Below, piece after piece: positions 27,511 through 36,236 of a stretch of DNA of 64,000 nucleotides (its first letter is position 1; every line of letters begins with the position of its first letter). Source of the DNA: Bacteroidota bacterium. Lineage in GTDB: Bacteria > Bacteroidota > Bacteroidia > AKYH767-A > OLB10. The DNA lies in NCBI GenBank assembly GCA_016709725.1, contig JADJMG010000007.1, positions 248,001-312,000 of the forward strand, read 5' to 3'. The notes beneath the pieces are model-generated. The model made no database searches and was not told the origin of the DNA. It saw only the letters and a list, made by a program, of their open reading frames with translations. A program made the translations under genes and the position numbers.

Positions 27511-28302
27511 TTAATCATGTATATTCTTGAATTCGCTGGGCGAAAATCCAGTCTGTGTCTTGAAGAACTTACTAAAATGGGCCGGATCGGTAAAATTGAG
27601 TTCGTAACCCACTTCTTTTGCAGATACACCCGTATTCAATAATCGCTTTGCTTCTAAAATAATATGTCGGTTTATAACTGCACTTACGGTCTCTCCACAT
27701 TTTTGCATCACTTCATCGTTTAAGTACTTTTCGGTAACGTTGAGTATAGCTGCATAATCTTTCACCTTTTTCAGAGATTTGTATTCGTTATGCATGAGCC
27801 TTCTAAACGCCGAATAAAGCCCTGTGTGCTTTCCTCGCCCTTCCGTTGATGTTGAGCCTCGTAAACGCAGACAATAGAGCAGGAGTAAGGTTAATTGATT
27901 CAATACGATTTGATTTTTCAGCGGACTTTTGGAATTCTCTTCCTTCCAAGCCTGAGTGCTGATGTATTTCAACTCTTCTCCGAAAGCCGCATCAAAATGA
28001 TAACAAGGCGAAAATTCGTTTACATCGAAGCAAGTATGATCAAATAATAATTGCTCAATGCGTTTGTCTTGATCGAAATGCAATAAGTCGAAAAGGAATA
28101 CAAAGCCTGTCGAATTTAATTGGCGTTTTACTTTATGAACTTGTCCGGGAGTGACAATATGAATGGAATTTGTTTCGATGGGAAACTCCACAAAATCGAC
28201 AATATGGGTTCCTCCGCCTTTTAAAAACACGAAGCACTCGTAATAATGATGACGATGCGGCTCCGTAGCGTCGTTCTTGAGCAAGGTATCCAGCTCAATC
28301 AT
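27511..28302 (-). CDS. AraC family transcriptional regulator
   Basis: A 263-residue cytoplasmic regulator. The N-terminal cupin pocket (EPHRHHYYECFVFLKGGGTH, IHIVTPGQVHKVKR) is followed by a C-terminal AraC double helix-turn-helix (LKKVKDYAAILNVTEKYLNDEV and AKEVGYELNFTDPAHFSKFFKTQTGFSPSEF). The effector and targets are unknown. The gene lies 65 nt before a T9SS cargo gene on the same strand, which it could regulate or be co-transcribed with. The N terminus begins close to the cupin strand, so an upstream start is possible. Confidence 0.9.
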   Translation of the reverse strand: MIELDTLLKNDATEPHRHHYYECFVFLKGGGTHIVDFVEFPIETNSIHIVTPGQVHKVKRQLNSTGFVFLFDLLHFDQDKRIEQLLFDHTCFDVNEFSPCYHFDAAFGEELKYISTQAWKEENSKSPLKNQIVLNQLTLLLLYCLRLRGSTSTEGRGKHTGLYSAFRRLMHNEYKSLKKVKDYAAILNVTEKYLNDEVMQKCGETVSAVINRHIILEAKRLLNTGVSAKEVGYELNFTDPAHFSKFFKTQTGFSPSEFKNIHD

Positions 28303-28369
28303 CTTGATCTCCTTTTTTCGTGTTCTTCGAGGTCGTGGATGGGAATCATTAGAAGATGTTGGATTTTAG

Positions 28370-28385
28370 TCGCGAGGCTTCGCGA
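28370..28385. repeat. TCGCGA-type palindromic element, copy 2
   Basis: TCGCGAGGCTTCGCGA, exact reverse complement of the element at 17580-17595. Confidence 0.7.
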
Positions 28386-28561
28386 TTAGATTTTAGATTG
28401 ATTTTAGTCACGAGGAGATTTATTGGACTGCTTAGAACATAGACATCGCTCCCGCTAATTGATTTTACAAGAATACAATTATAGAAACACAAATTTAGTA
28501 TTATTGGTTGATGATTGATTGTATTAATGAAAAAATTATCTGCTATATATATACCAATTTA

Positions 28562-28600
28562 GAACACGGATGACGCGGATTAATTGGATAAATGCTGATT
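28562..28600 (+). repeat. dispersed GAACACGGATGAC-type repeat, copy 4
   Basis: GAACACGGATGACGCGGAT followed by TAATTGGATAAATGCTGATT, closely matching the copy at 7055-7094. Confidence 0.65.
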
Positions 28601-28694
28601 GACTACTCCAAAATAAATATTATAGTAGAATAGAAAAATGAGGAATTCAAATGCAGAATAATTAGTTGAGAAAATAGCGAAGTAAGGCTAAATT

Positions 28695-29744
28695 TTATTC
28701 TTTTATAAATTTACCAATTCTTGTCATTTCAGACGTTCTTACCTCTAAAGTATACCAACCACGACGTAGTAATCCTACATCAATGTTTCTATAATCAAGA
28801 GTAGAAGGACTTGCTATTTCTTTGTACCAAACAATTTGTCCAAGCACATTTCGAATAGAGACATTTGCATTTCCTGCGAATTTTTCGTTCCACTTAAAAG
28901 ATAAGTTGGATTCACATGGATTAGGAAATAAGGTAAGTCTATTATCGAAATTATTTTCAGAAAGACTACTGATTAGTGGATTTGAATAATAATACTTATT
29001 GGTCCTTATTCCTAGTTCATTCTCGATTTTAAAAATATAACCATTTGTATTTAGTTGAAACCAAGTATAAGCGGTATCTGTCCAAGCATAAAATGTGAAC
29101 ATTGCTGAATCGGTCATGTGACGAGTTGATTTTATTCTCAAACAATTTGGATAAATCATGTTAGGCATAATTAAAGTACCAAATCCATCGGCTTCTACAA
29201 TTCGTCTACCATGAACTGCATGACCACCGCCACCCGAAAAATCAAAATGTGAACCTATTAAAGTATCCGTAAAATAATCATTCAAAGCAAATGGAAATGT
29301 ATACATTCTGTCGGTATCCGTATAATGGTAAAGGCCTGTTTCATAGATTGGGTTATAAGCCCAACTTCCAACTAAGTGGATGTTTGATGTATCATCAATA
29401 AAATAACTATACATTTCATCATAATAAGAAAAGTATCCGACCGGCTCATAATAACATAAATTCGAAATATTGTAATTTGTATTTTGAGCATTAAAAAAAA
29501 CAGTCGTATCGGGTGGTATGATGTGTAAAGTATCTTGAACTGCTGCCTGCACGACATTCGAAAAATCCCAAACAACATTATTGCCGGTGATACTTGCAGT
29601 ATCTTGGCGAACAGAATCGAGAAACATAAAAGGATAAGAATTCCCTATACTAAAGAAATTATTTCTAGTTATGGTAGTTTGACCCAATAAAAGAAAGGAT
29701 TGTAAGACTAAAGTTGTTGTTAAGAGTATAAGATTTTTTTTCAT
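28695..29744 (-). CDS. T9SS-sorted secreted protein of unknown function
   Basis: 349 residues. The signal peptide is MKKNLILLTTTLVLQSFLLLGQ. The body has no recognised domain, but its motifs (NNVVWDFSNV, YFTDTLIGSHFDFSGGGGHAVHGRR, TDTAYTWFQLNTNGYIF) are typical of plain Bacteroidota T9SS cargo. The C terminus is a type A sorting domain (LFPNPCESNLSFKWN, IRNVLGQIVWYKE, LRRGWYTLEVRT). It is one of three T9SS cargo genes between 26 and 33 kb. Confidence 0.83.
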   Translation of the reverse strand: MKKNLILLTTTLVLQSFLLLGQTTITRNNFFSIGNSYPFMFLDSVRQDTASITGNNVVWDFSNVVQAAVQDTLHIIPPDTTVFFNAQNTNYNISNLCYYEPVGYFSYYDEMYSYFIDDTSNIHLVGSWAYNPIYETGLYHYTDTDRMYTFPFALNDYFTDTLIGSHFDFSGGGGHAVHGRRIVEADGFGTLIMPNMIYPNCLRIKSTRHMTDSAMFTFYAWTDTAYTWFQLNTNGYIFKIENELGIRTNKYYYSNPLISSLSENNFDNRLTLFPNPCESNLSFKWNEKFAGNANVSIRNVLGQIVWYKEIASPSTLDYRNIDVGLLRRGWYTLEVRTSEMTRIGKFIKE

Positions 29745-30054
29745 AAAATGGAATTTAGAGTATAGAAGCTAATCAGTTTTTAATATGGAGCAAATTATTT
29801 AATAATCAGATTTCTGTTAAAATTCTTACCTAAAGGTATTAAATTCTTGCATATTAATTCAGTTATTTATCAGTCTATTGTAAAATTATTGATAGGGTCT
29901 ACTTTCTCTTAGATGATGAAAATTAGTCAGTGGTGGTACTCAAAAATCTCTCTAAAATTGCTTTTAATGAAATTTTATTGTTTTTAAGTGCTGAATTTGG
30001 TCTCTAGATGTAACCCATCTTACAACCTCCCGTATAATTTTTTACAAAACCACC
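29745..30054. other. divergent intergenic region before the histidine kinase
   Basis: AT-rich, no gene or repeat seen. It should hold promoters for both the T9SS gene (minus) and the kinase (plus), but no clear TAnnTTTG element is found. Confidence 0.3.
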
Positions 30055-31476
30055 GTGAACCGACTCATTTCAATATTTTCCAGAAACCATATATTGGATG
30101 CCATCCCGTATGAGGATGTCGTCGATAAACAACGATTTGTACTTTTTAGAATATTTTCAATTTCAGGTACCTTGGTATGTTTGGCGGCTGCTTTAAAAAT
30201 GCTGGCAACGATTCCAAATCCAGGGTTATTGCCATGGATCATCCTTTCCTTGGCAGCCATCATGGTGACAAATTACTTTTTCATTGCCTCCATTAATCGA
30301 TTAATTCTTTCCTACAAAATTCTCTTGGGGTCATCGTTTGCATTACTCCATTTTGTGGCATACTCATGCGGTGGTATTCGAACCGGCGGACTCTTATTCC
30401 ACGGTGTCATCATTCTTTATGCATATTTGATGCTCGGTAACAAGGGAGGTAGGGCATTCACACTCTTGTTTGTTGCCAATGCCATTTACTTTTATTTAAT
30501 TTCAAGTTTTACCGACTTAACATCCTTTGCCATGTTTAAGGAAGATGTAGAGCTCATCAACCAAGATTTCATTGTGAATGCACTCTTTTCGTTTTATTTA
30601 ATCGCAAGTCAGGGAAGTTATTTGCAAAGCGGAAAAAATATTTTAATTCAACGTCTCGAAAAATCAAAGCGAGAATTAGAAAACAAAAACAAAGAACTTA
30701 CCACCTCCAACAAACTCTTGCAAACGTATACGAATAGCTTAGAGAAATCGAATAAAGAATTAATCAAGTTCGCCTCCGTTGCTTCGCATGATTTAAAAGC
30801 ACCATTAAGGGCCATTGGTACCTTAACCGACTTTTTGGAGATGGATTTAGAGGAGGTAATGAATGAAGAATCAAAGAAAAACCTCGCCACCATTAAAAAC
30901 AGGGTGAAACGCATGGAGTTATTGCTAGATGCCTTGCTCAACTACTCAAAGGTAGATCGTAGACCCACCACACAAAGTGTTATTAATACTGGGAAACTCT
31001 TGGATCAGGTGATACAAAATCAAACCACCAAGAAAAATCACAAAATAAAGATTACAAGCAATATGCCCACCATGGTAGGGGATGAGTATGTGTTGAAATC
31101 GGTGTTGGAAGTTTTACTAGAAAATGCCATTAAATTTAACAATAATCCACAACCCGAAATAGAAATCTCCTGTACAGAAACTAAGAACCATTGGGAATTT
31201 AAAGTAACTGACAATGGCATTGGCATCGAAGAAAAGTATCACGAAAAAATATTTATCATTTTCCAAACCATCGATGCCCGCGACACCTTTGAAAGCACCG
31301 GAGCAGGCTTAGCCGTCGCCAAAAAAATGATTGAAAAAGTAGGTGGACAAATGCATGTTTCTTCTGCACTCCATCAGGGAGCTACTTTTACTTTTTCATT
31401 GGCGAAGCGGGAGATGGAGACTTTAACGACCAACTTAAAGGAACGCAAGTTGGAAAAAGAGACAGTTCATATTTAA
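30055..31476 (+). CDS. membrane sensor histidine kinase
   Basis: 473 residues from a GTG start. About six hydrophobic helices in residues 40-190 form the membrane sensor. A coiled coil (LEKSKRELENKNKELTTSNKLLQ) leads to a HisKA domain with the phospho-acceptor His245 in SVASHDLKAPLRAIG. The HATPase domain has the N box VLLENAIKFNN, the G1 box VTDNGIGIEEKYHEKIF and a G2 box STGAGLAVAKKM, where canonical kinases have GTGLGL. The class resembles bacteriophytochrome-type HisKA kinases. No response regulator is adjacent, so it is an orphan here. Confidence 0.92.
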   Translation: MNRLISIFSRNHILDAIPYEDVVDKQRFVLFRIFSISGTLVCLAAALKMLATIPNPGLLPWIILSLAAIMVTNYFFIASINRLILSYKILLGSSFALLHFVAYSCGGIRTGGLLFHGVIILYAYLMLGNKGGRAFTLLFVANAIYFYLISSFTDLTSFAMFKEDVELINQDFIVNALFSFYLIASQGSYLQSGKNILIQRLEKSKRELENKNKELTTSNKLLQTYTNSLEKSNKELIKFASVASHDLKAPLRAIGTLTDFLEMDLEEVMNEESKKNLATIKNRVKRMELLLDALLNYSKVDRRPTTQSVINTGKLLDQVIQNQTTKKNHKIKITSNMPTMVGDEYVLKSVLEVLLENAIKFNNNPQPEIEISCTETKNHWEFKVTDNGIGIEEKYHEKIFIIFQTIDARDTFESTGAGLAVAKKMIEKVGGQMHVSSALHQGATFTFSLAKREMETLTTNLKERKLEKETVHI

Positions 31477-31572
31477 GAGAACATTTCTTCTTTTTAATAA
31501 AGGTAAAGTTTGTGTATTTCCTTTGTAGCAAGAATGCTTTAATAATTTAGGCGTTTGCTAAATGCGAATCAA

Positions 31573-31929
31573 TCACAAAAGGTGTACTTCCCAAAAGGAA
31601 GTTGGATTCAGACTCCTCATTGCTCGAACTCTCATTTGTACAACATCTCCGTTCTTCTTTCTATGCTTCAAATTCCCAAAAAATGATCTTTCTGTGCTAT
31701 GTATTTCCAAGTCTTCTATAATATCGGATAAATCCTCATTATGCCACAAATCAGTAATACTTAAACCGATTAATTCATTGTTGTCGTAAAGGCAAAAATC
31801 TACTGCTTCTTGATTGGCATCTATGATTTTTAAACTTTTCTCATCGAAAATCCACGAAGGATAATTACGATTATGCAGTGAAAAAGCCATTAATTTAGTG
31901 TAGGAAAGGGTTTCAGGATTTTTTATCAT
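31573..31929 (-). CDS. stand-alone PAS domain protein
   Basis: 118 residues that are almost entirely one PAS domain: PSWIFDEKSLKIIDANQEAVDFCLYDNNELIGLSITDLWHNED, then FGNLKHRKKNGDVVQMRVRA. There is no kinase, cyclase or DNA-binding domain and no signal peptide. It is convergent with the histidine kinase and could supply it with a sensory or docking partner, which is inference. It ends cleanly at a TGA just after the last PAS strand. Confidence 0.78.
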   Translation of the reverse strand: MIKNPETLSYTKLMAFSLHNRNYPSWIFDEKSLKIIDANQEAVDFCLYDNNELIGLSITDLWHNEDLSDIIEDLEIHSTERSFFGNLKHRKKNGDVVQMRVRAMRSLNPTSFWEVHLL

Positions 31930-32189
31930 AAAAATTAATTTCTTTTAAGGTACGACTTTCTGAATAGAATGAAGTTAAAGCAGCAAATTAGTGACTTTCA
32001 CCTCTTCATTTCACTAGGTGCAAATTTACTTTTACGATGGAGAAGCGGTTGATATTGAGGATGGGTGATGGAGAAAATTCGAGAATTCTCTTTAAGGATG
32101 TAACATCATATTTAATGCCGAAATAAATGTAATATTGGTAATAGGTACCTACCAAATGACTCCAATATAATTTTTAAATGACATTAAAT

Positions 32190-33064
32190 CTAAAAGTTGG
32201 GTTTAATTATTATTTTTTTAGAATATTTCTTTGATTCATTTTCCAAAGTAACAAAATAGATTCCTGCTCGAAGATGAGTATCTATTTGATAAACGTCATT
32301 GCCCGTTGACTTTTGAATATAAACTATTTCTCCAAGTGTATTGGTTATTTTTAAGATGGAATTCTATTTGAAGAATAATCTTTAACTGAGAAAGAGCCAG
32401 ACGTAATACTTGGATACACTTCAAATCCACTGTCTCTAACAAGGGTTGAAATACCAGTTGAATAATCAAGGTAAATATCATCAATATAAAGTTGTGTACC
32501 AGGGGTAGGGTTATTGTTGGAGCTACTAACAAAACCGATCAGGATGGTATCAGGAATCACACTTGAAGTGTAAGTTATAGGAACTTCCGCTAATGTATAG
32601 GTAGATGCATCGCTTGTTATTGCTATTGTTCCGATTCCAATGAAATTGAAACTACCTGTCCATTTACTAAGACCTATAAAAGCCAAAGCAGTATCACTTC
32701 CAGAATTTGAAAATTTATACCAAAATTTTAATTTATCAGGACGAGATGAAAAGGGCCAGCCTCTAAAATAATTAGTAGAACCCAAGGTGAAATCTCCGTA
32801 ATTCAATTGCCCCTCAAAATTGGTCGTGCTTGGACCTGCTTGTGTTTGAAGCAAAGCTGCATACTGCCCTGAATGCGCATCGCTAGTTTGCATTGTGGTT
32901 GCGGCACCAATGAAAATTATTTGATCAAAAGTATAAAAGGAATCTGGTACTTGTATACTTCCCATCGTTTGCCAATTTTCTAACCCCGAATTATTTATTT
33001 GTTGGGCAAATACCACTTGCATTTGAAATAGCATATAAATACTAATGAAGATGACATATTTCAT
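32190..33064 (-). CDS. T9SS-sorted protein with PCMD/CBM-like domain, frameshifted
   Basis: A signal peptide (MKYVIFISIYMLFQMQVVFAQ) precedes a beta-sandwich domain beginning NNSGLENWQTMGSIQVPDSFYTFDQ, typical of carbohydrate-binding-like T9SS cargo. The frame ends at 32351 inside the sorting domain. Adding one A to the AA at the AGAATTCC site (about 32360) continues it as NSILKITNTLGEIVYIQKS...LRAGIYFVTLENE to 32190, giving about 291 residues. The sorting domain is then complete. The lesion fits a homopolymer error. Confidence 0.78.
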
Positions 33065-33252
33065 TTGAGCTAATGTTAGAAGATAAATATAATAATTAAT
33101 AAGAATCTACTGAATTTTAAAGCTACAATATGATTTAATATTCTGTTTAAATCATGATCTATATACTTCTGCTAAGATAATTGAAATATAATAAAGAACT
33201 TCATTTTGAGAGAAAAACAACCAATTTTTTTTTCTTAGTTCATTAAAATTTG

Positions 33253-33560
33253 ACCCATCTCGCTGAGTCCGCGACTTTATTCTGGACTCCGTTGCCGAAT
33301 GGAAAAGGCAAAGCGAATGCTACGCATTTTTTTGATTTTTTGAAATCTGCCTTTGGCAGAGCAGGAGAATAGGAGAATAGGAGTCCCGATAGCTATCGGG
33401 AGGGAGAGTGGGAGAAGGAAGATCAGTAAAATGGGCTGGGTGCTAGAATTTATGAGTTTCAAATGGACTAAATAAGATTTCCTAAAAATCAAAAGGCCTT
33501 CTTACAGGGCTTTAGCTTTGCATTGATTATTGATCCCGCCGGGAGTATCAAGTCTAGACA
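33253..33560. repeat. left, decayed copy of the tRNA-Lys flank with tRNA 3' remnant
   Basis: AATGGAAAAGGCAAAGCGAA...CGCATTTTTTTGATTTTTTGAAATCTGCC (from 33296) matches 33765-33818 next to tRNA-Lys. Further on, CCTAAAAATCAAAAGGCC...TTTGCATT and TGATCCCGCCGGGA (33530-33543) match the terminator and last 14 nt of that tRNA. The copy is interrupted by about 100 nt containing the 18-bp palindrome. The interval 33065-33892 has no credible gene. Confidence 0.7.
33384..33401. repeat. 18-bp palindrome TCCCGATAGCTATCGGGA, copy 3
   Basis: Exact copy, sitting within the decayed duplication left of tRNA-Lys, next to purine-rich GGAGAATAGGAG repeats. Confidence 0.9.
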
Positions 33561-33585
33561 TGTTGAAGTCAACATGACTAGACTT
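33550..33585 (+). terminator. orphan 36-nt hairpin with T run
   Basis: AAGTCTAG pairs with CTAGACTT and CATGTTGA with TCAACATG, separated by one A-A mismatch and closed by a two-base loop. TTT follows at 33586. It is terminator-like on the plus strand but follows no recognised gene. Confidence 0.6.
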
Positions 33586-33851
33586 TTTGGACCCATTTGC
33601 CTGAGTCCGCCACGTTGTTCTGGACTCCAAAGCCATCGTGAAAATAGAAAGCACTGCAGCTAAAGCTGCGAATTTAGTTTTTTGTCATCTGCTTTCATGC
33701 AAGCATGAGCAGATTTCCTGGGAATGTCTCGCCGCAAGCGTCGAGACGGACCCATCTCGCTCCGAATGGAAAAAGCAAAGCGAATGCTCCGCATTTTTTT
33801 GATTTTTTGAAATCTGCCAGCAAGCGAGCTTGCGCAGATTTCCTAAAAATC

Positions 33852-33875
33852 AAAAAGGCCCTCGTAGAGGGCCTT
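33852..33875 (-). terminator. terminator of tRNA-Lys
   Basis: On the minus strand AAGGCCCTC and GAGGGCCTT form a perfect nine-base-pair stem with a three-base loop, followed by TTTGATTTTT. It is 17 nt past the tRNA. Confidence 0.9.
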
Positions 33876-33892
33876 CGCTTTGCATTTACTAG

Positions 33893-33965
33893 TGATCCCG
33901 CTGGGACTCGAACCCAGGGCCCATACATTAAAAGTGTATTGCTCTACCAACTGAGCTACGGAATC
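33893..33965 (-). tRNA. tRNA-Lys (anticodon TTT)
   Basis: 73 nt on the minus strand. The acceptor stem GATTCCG/CGGGATC has one G-T pair. The anticodon arm is ATACA-CTTTTAA-TGTAT, giving anticodon TTT. The T arm is CTGGG-TTCGAGT-CCCAG. Discriminator A, no encoded CCA. Confidence 0.95.
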
Positions 33966-34137
33966 GTTCCTAATTAAAATAGAATCATCTTAATCGGGGT
34001 TCAAAAATAGTCTTTCTCGTTTCATACAGACAAGGAAACAAGAAGTTTTTTTTAAACACATGTTAAATAATTGTTGTTTAACGACTTTGGTACTAATTCC
34101 AACTACTATTTCTTTATAACCTAAAGTGTTTAAGGTA

Positions 34138-35304
34138 TTATTCAACAACCGGACATCGTTCAAAGGGTAAACTGCGGTCAAATTGGTAACGGTAAGTTTG
34201 TAAGGTCCTCCAAAGTTGAGTATCAAGGTTTTCAGCAACTTTAATCATCTTGGGATTGAAATCTCCTATCCAGGTGATTACGAAATCTTTATAGTTGCCT
34301 CGCTGGTTAATGGAGATCTCACCTTCTACCACCAAGGCCGCCTCAACACCTTTTCCATGCCACTCACGAACAACCCCAAATACCGCACCCACTAATCGAG
34401 TCGTAGTTCGACGCCACTTGTGATACAAGAATTTTATTTTGCCAATCGCATTCAAATTGCCATTCACATGCTTGAAAATTTGGTTCAATTCCGGAATGCA
34501 TAAAAACAATCCAATAGGAGCACCATCGTAGTAGGCAAAGATGATGGCATTGGGATCCATCACGGGCTTCATGGCCTTAAAAATTTTCTGTGAACCCGAG
34601 GTCGTCATGGGCTTGAAATGGGAATGTCCGCCCCAGGCTGCATTGTAAACGGTTTTGAAGTTTTCGGCTACCTCATCAATGTTCAGCCCGCGAATATTGG
34701 AAACGCTGAATTTGGGATCGGCTTTTAAGGTGTTGTATTTGCGATAGAAAATAGCTTGCGGTTTCACTTGTAAACTCCGCCAGTAAATATGCTGATTGAA
34801 GTAAACATCAAATCCATAGTTCATGAATAATTCTTGATAATAAGGCGGATTGTAGTTCATGGGGTAGATGCCCGGCTCATCCCAGTTGGTCACTTGGCAG
34901 CCCCAAAACTGACTGCGGTCGCCAAAGTTGATGGGGCCGTCCATCGCTTCCATGCCCTGTTTCTCGAGCCATTCTTTACCTGCATCAAAAAGAAAATTAG
35001 CCGCAGTTTGATCATGGATACATTCGAAAAATCCCAAACCGCCCGTCTTGAATTTGGTGGTGTCTACATCTTTCCGGTTGATGACGGCGGCTAAGCGTCC
35101 AATTTTTTCGCCTTTATCGTCCAATAAAATCCAGCGGATCGCCGTAGCTCCTTCTTTGTACAACTTGTTTTTTTGAGGATCAAAAACCTTTTCAATGTCC
35201 TGAATTAAATGAGGCACCCAATGCGGATCATTTTTGTAAATAGAGTAGGGCAAAAGATGAAATTGATGAATAAGTTCTTTCCCCTCGACTACCTGTAAGC
35301 GCAT
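34138..35304 (-). CDS. GNAT-fold acetyltransferase-like protein (YghO-like)
   Basis: 388 residues, cytoplasmic. The pattern KNDPHWVPHLIQDIEKVFDPQKNKLYKEG near the N terminus and MDGPINFGDRSQFWGCQVTNWDEPGIYPMNYNPPYYQELFMNYGF in the middle (each quoted here only in part) define a conserved Bacteroidota/Proteobacteria family built on a tandem GNAT fold. ILLDDKGEKIGRLAAVINR is the first GNAT strand pair. Substrate unknown; an acyl-CoA-dependent transfer is inferred from the fold. It is a single gene with its own start near the upstream SDR promoter region. Confidence 0.75.
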   Translation of the reverse strand: MRLQVVEGKELIHQFHLLPYSIYKNDPHWVPHLIQDIEKVFDPQKNKLYKEGATAIRWILLDDKGEKIGRLAAVINRKDVDTTKFKTGGLGFFECIHDQTAANFLFDAGKEWLEKQGMEAMDGPINFGDRSQFWGCQVTNWDEPGIYPMNYNPPYYQELFMNYGFDVYFNQHIYWRSLQVKPQAIFYRKYNTLKADPKFSVSNIRGLNIDEVAENFKTVYNAAWGGHSHFKPMTTSGSQKIFKAMKPVMDPNAIIFAYYDGAPIGLFLCIPELNQIFKHVNGNLNAIGKIKFLYHKWRRTTTRLVGAVFGVVREWHGKGVEAALVVEGEISINQRGNYKDFVITWIGDFNPKMIKVAENLDTQLWRTLQTYRYQFDRSLPFERCPVVE

Positions 35305-35481
35305 ACTTAATGTTTTTTTGCAAAGCTACCTAAATTAGTCTTTAGACTAATTTAGGTAATCCAGTAGGATAATCTTTTTTAAGATTTTTCCTACTGGATA
35401 CCGATTTTCCTTTTTTACAATTTTTAATCCCTTCTAAGATGGATGTTAAGAACAAAATGGCCCAATCATTAATCCTTTTTT

Positions 35482-35489
35482 TAGTTTTG
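35482..35489 (+). promoter_or_regulatory. -7 promoter element abutting the SDR gene
   Basis: TAGTTTTG (exact TAnnTTTG) ends 4 nt before the ATG at 35494, predicting a leaderless transcript. Confidence 0.45.
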
Positions 35490-35493
35490 CAAT

Positions 35494-36203
35494 ATGCAAT
35501 CAAAAGTAGTCATCATCACAGGCGGTGGATCTGGCATCGGTAAAGCATGCGCTGCCACCTTCTTAGCGCGCGGTTATCGTGTGGTGATCAGCGGTCGACG
35601 TATGGAGAAGTTGTTGGATGTAGTGAGTGAGTTTAAGAGTTCGTCGGAGCATTTGTTGGCGGTGCAGGCTGATGTGAGTGTAGAAGAAGATGCAAAACGT
35701 ATTATTGATGCCACCTTCGCTAAGTTTGGGCGCATCGATGTGCTCATAAATAATGCTGGAATTTCTATGCGCGCTCTTTTCGAGGAGATGGATTTATCCG
35801 TATTAAAAAGATTGATGGATACTAATTTTTGGGGCGATGTGTATTGCACAAAGTATGCCTTGCCGCATTTATTGGAATCGAAAGGTAGTGTCGTGGGCAT
35901 TTCATCCATCGCCGGAAAGAAAGGATTGCCCGGTCGAACAGGTTATTCAGCATCGAAGTTTGCATTAGAAGGATTTCTGGAAACACTTCGCATCGAAAAT
36001 CTGAAAAAAGTGAAGAAAATAAAATGATGTCCTCGCAAACCGTTGCCAACGAAATTGCAGAAGCGGTAAAGCATCGTAAACGCGATTTGGTGTTGACTTT
36101 TAATGGTCGATTGACCGTATGGCTGAATAAATTCTTTCCCGCCTTCATGGATAAACAAGTGTATAAGCACATGGCCAAAGAGCCAGGCTCTCCATTCAAA
36201 TAA
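35494..36203 (+). pseudogene. short-chain dehydrogenase/reductase with internal deletion and frameshift
   Basis: The N-terminal two thirds are a normal SDR: cofactor loop TGGGSGIGKA, NNAG at about 87-90, and catalytic Ser and YSASK at about 140-160. After LRIENLKK the frame breaks at an A-rich tract and stops at 36025. The +2 frame carries the family's C terminus (SEENKMMSSQTVANEIAEAV, then FFPAFMDKQVYKHMAKEPGSPFK) to 36203. About 30 residues that should lie between, including the conserved PG motif, are missing. This is therefore not a simple one-base error: either a real deletion or an assembly collapse. Confidence 0.8.
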
Positions 36204-36236
36204 AATAAATAATAAAAAAAATAAAAAAGTATGAAT

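Larger units (their letters stand above)
28303..28694. other. intergenic region with two repeat families
   Basis: Contains the TCGCGA palindrome (28370-28385) within a TTTTAG-flanked stretch and a GAACACGGATGACGCGGAT copy (28562-28600). No gene is seen. Confidence 0.6.

Noticed and set aside
33253..33965. insertion sequence next to tRNA-Lys
   Set aside because: No transposase frame and no terminal inverted repeats; the block is better explained by local duplication.
33705..33977. 90-residue plus-strand ORF
   Set aside because: It runs through the terminator and tRNA-Lys and consists of repeat-derived sequence.
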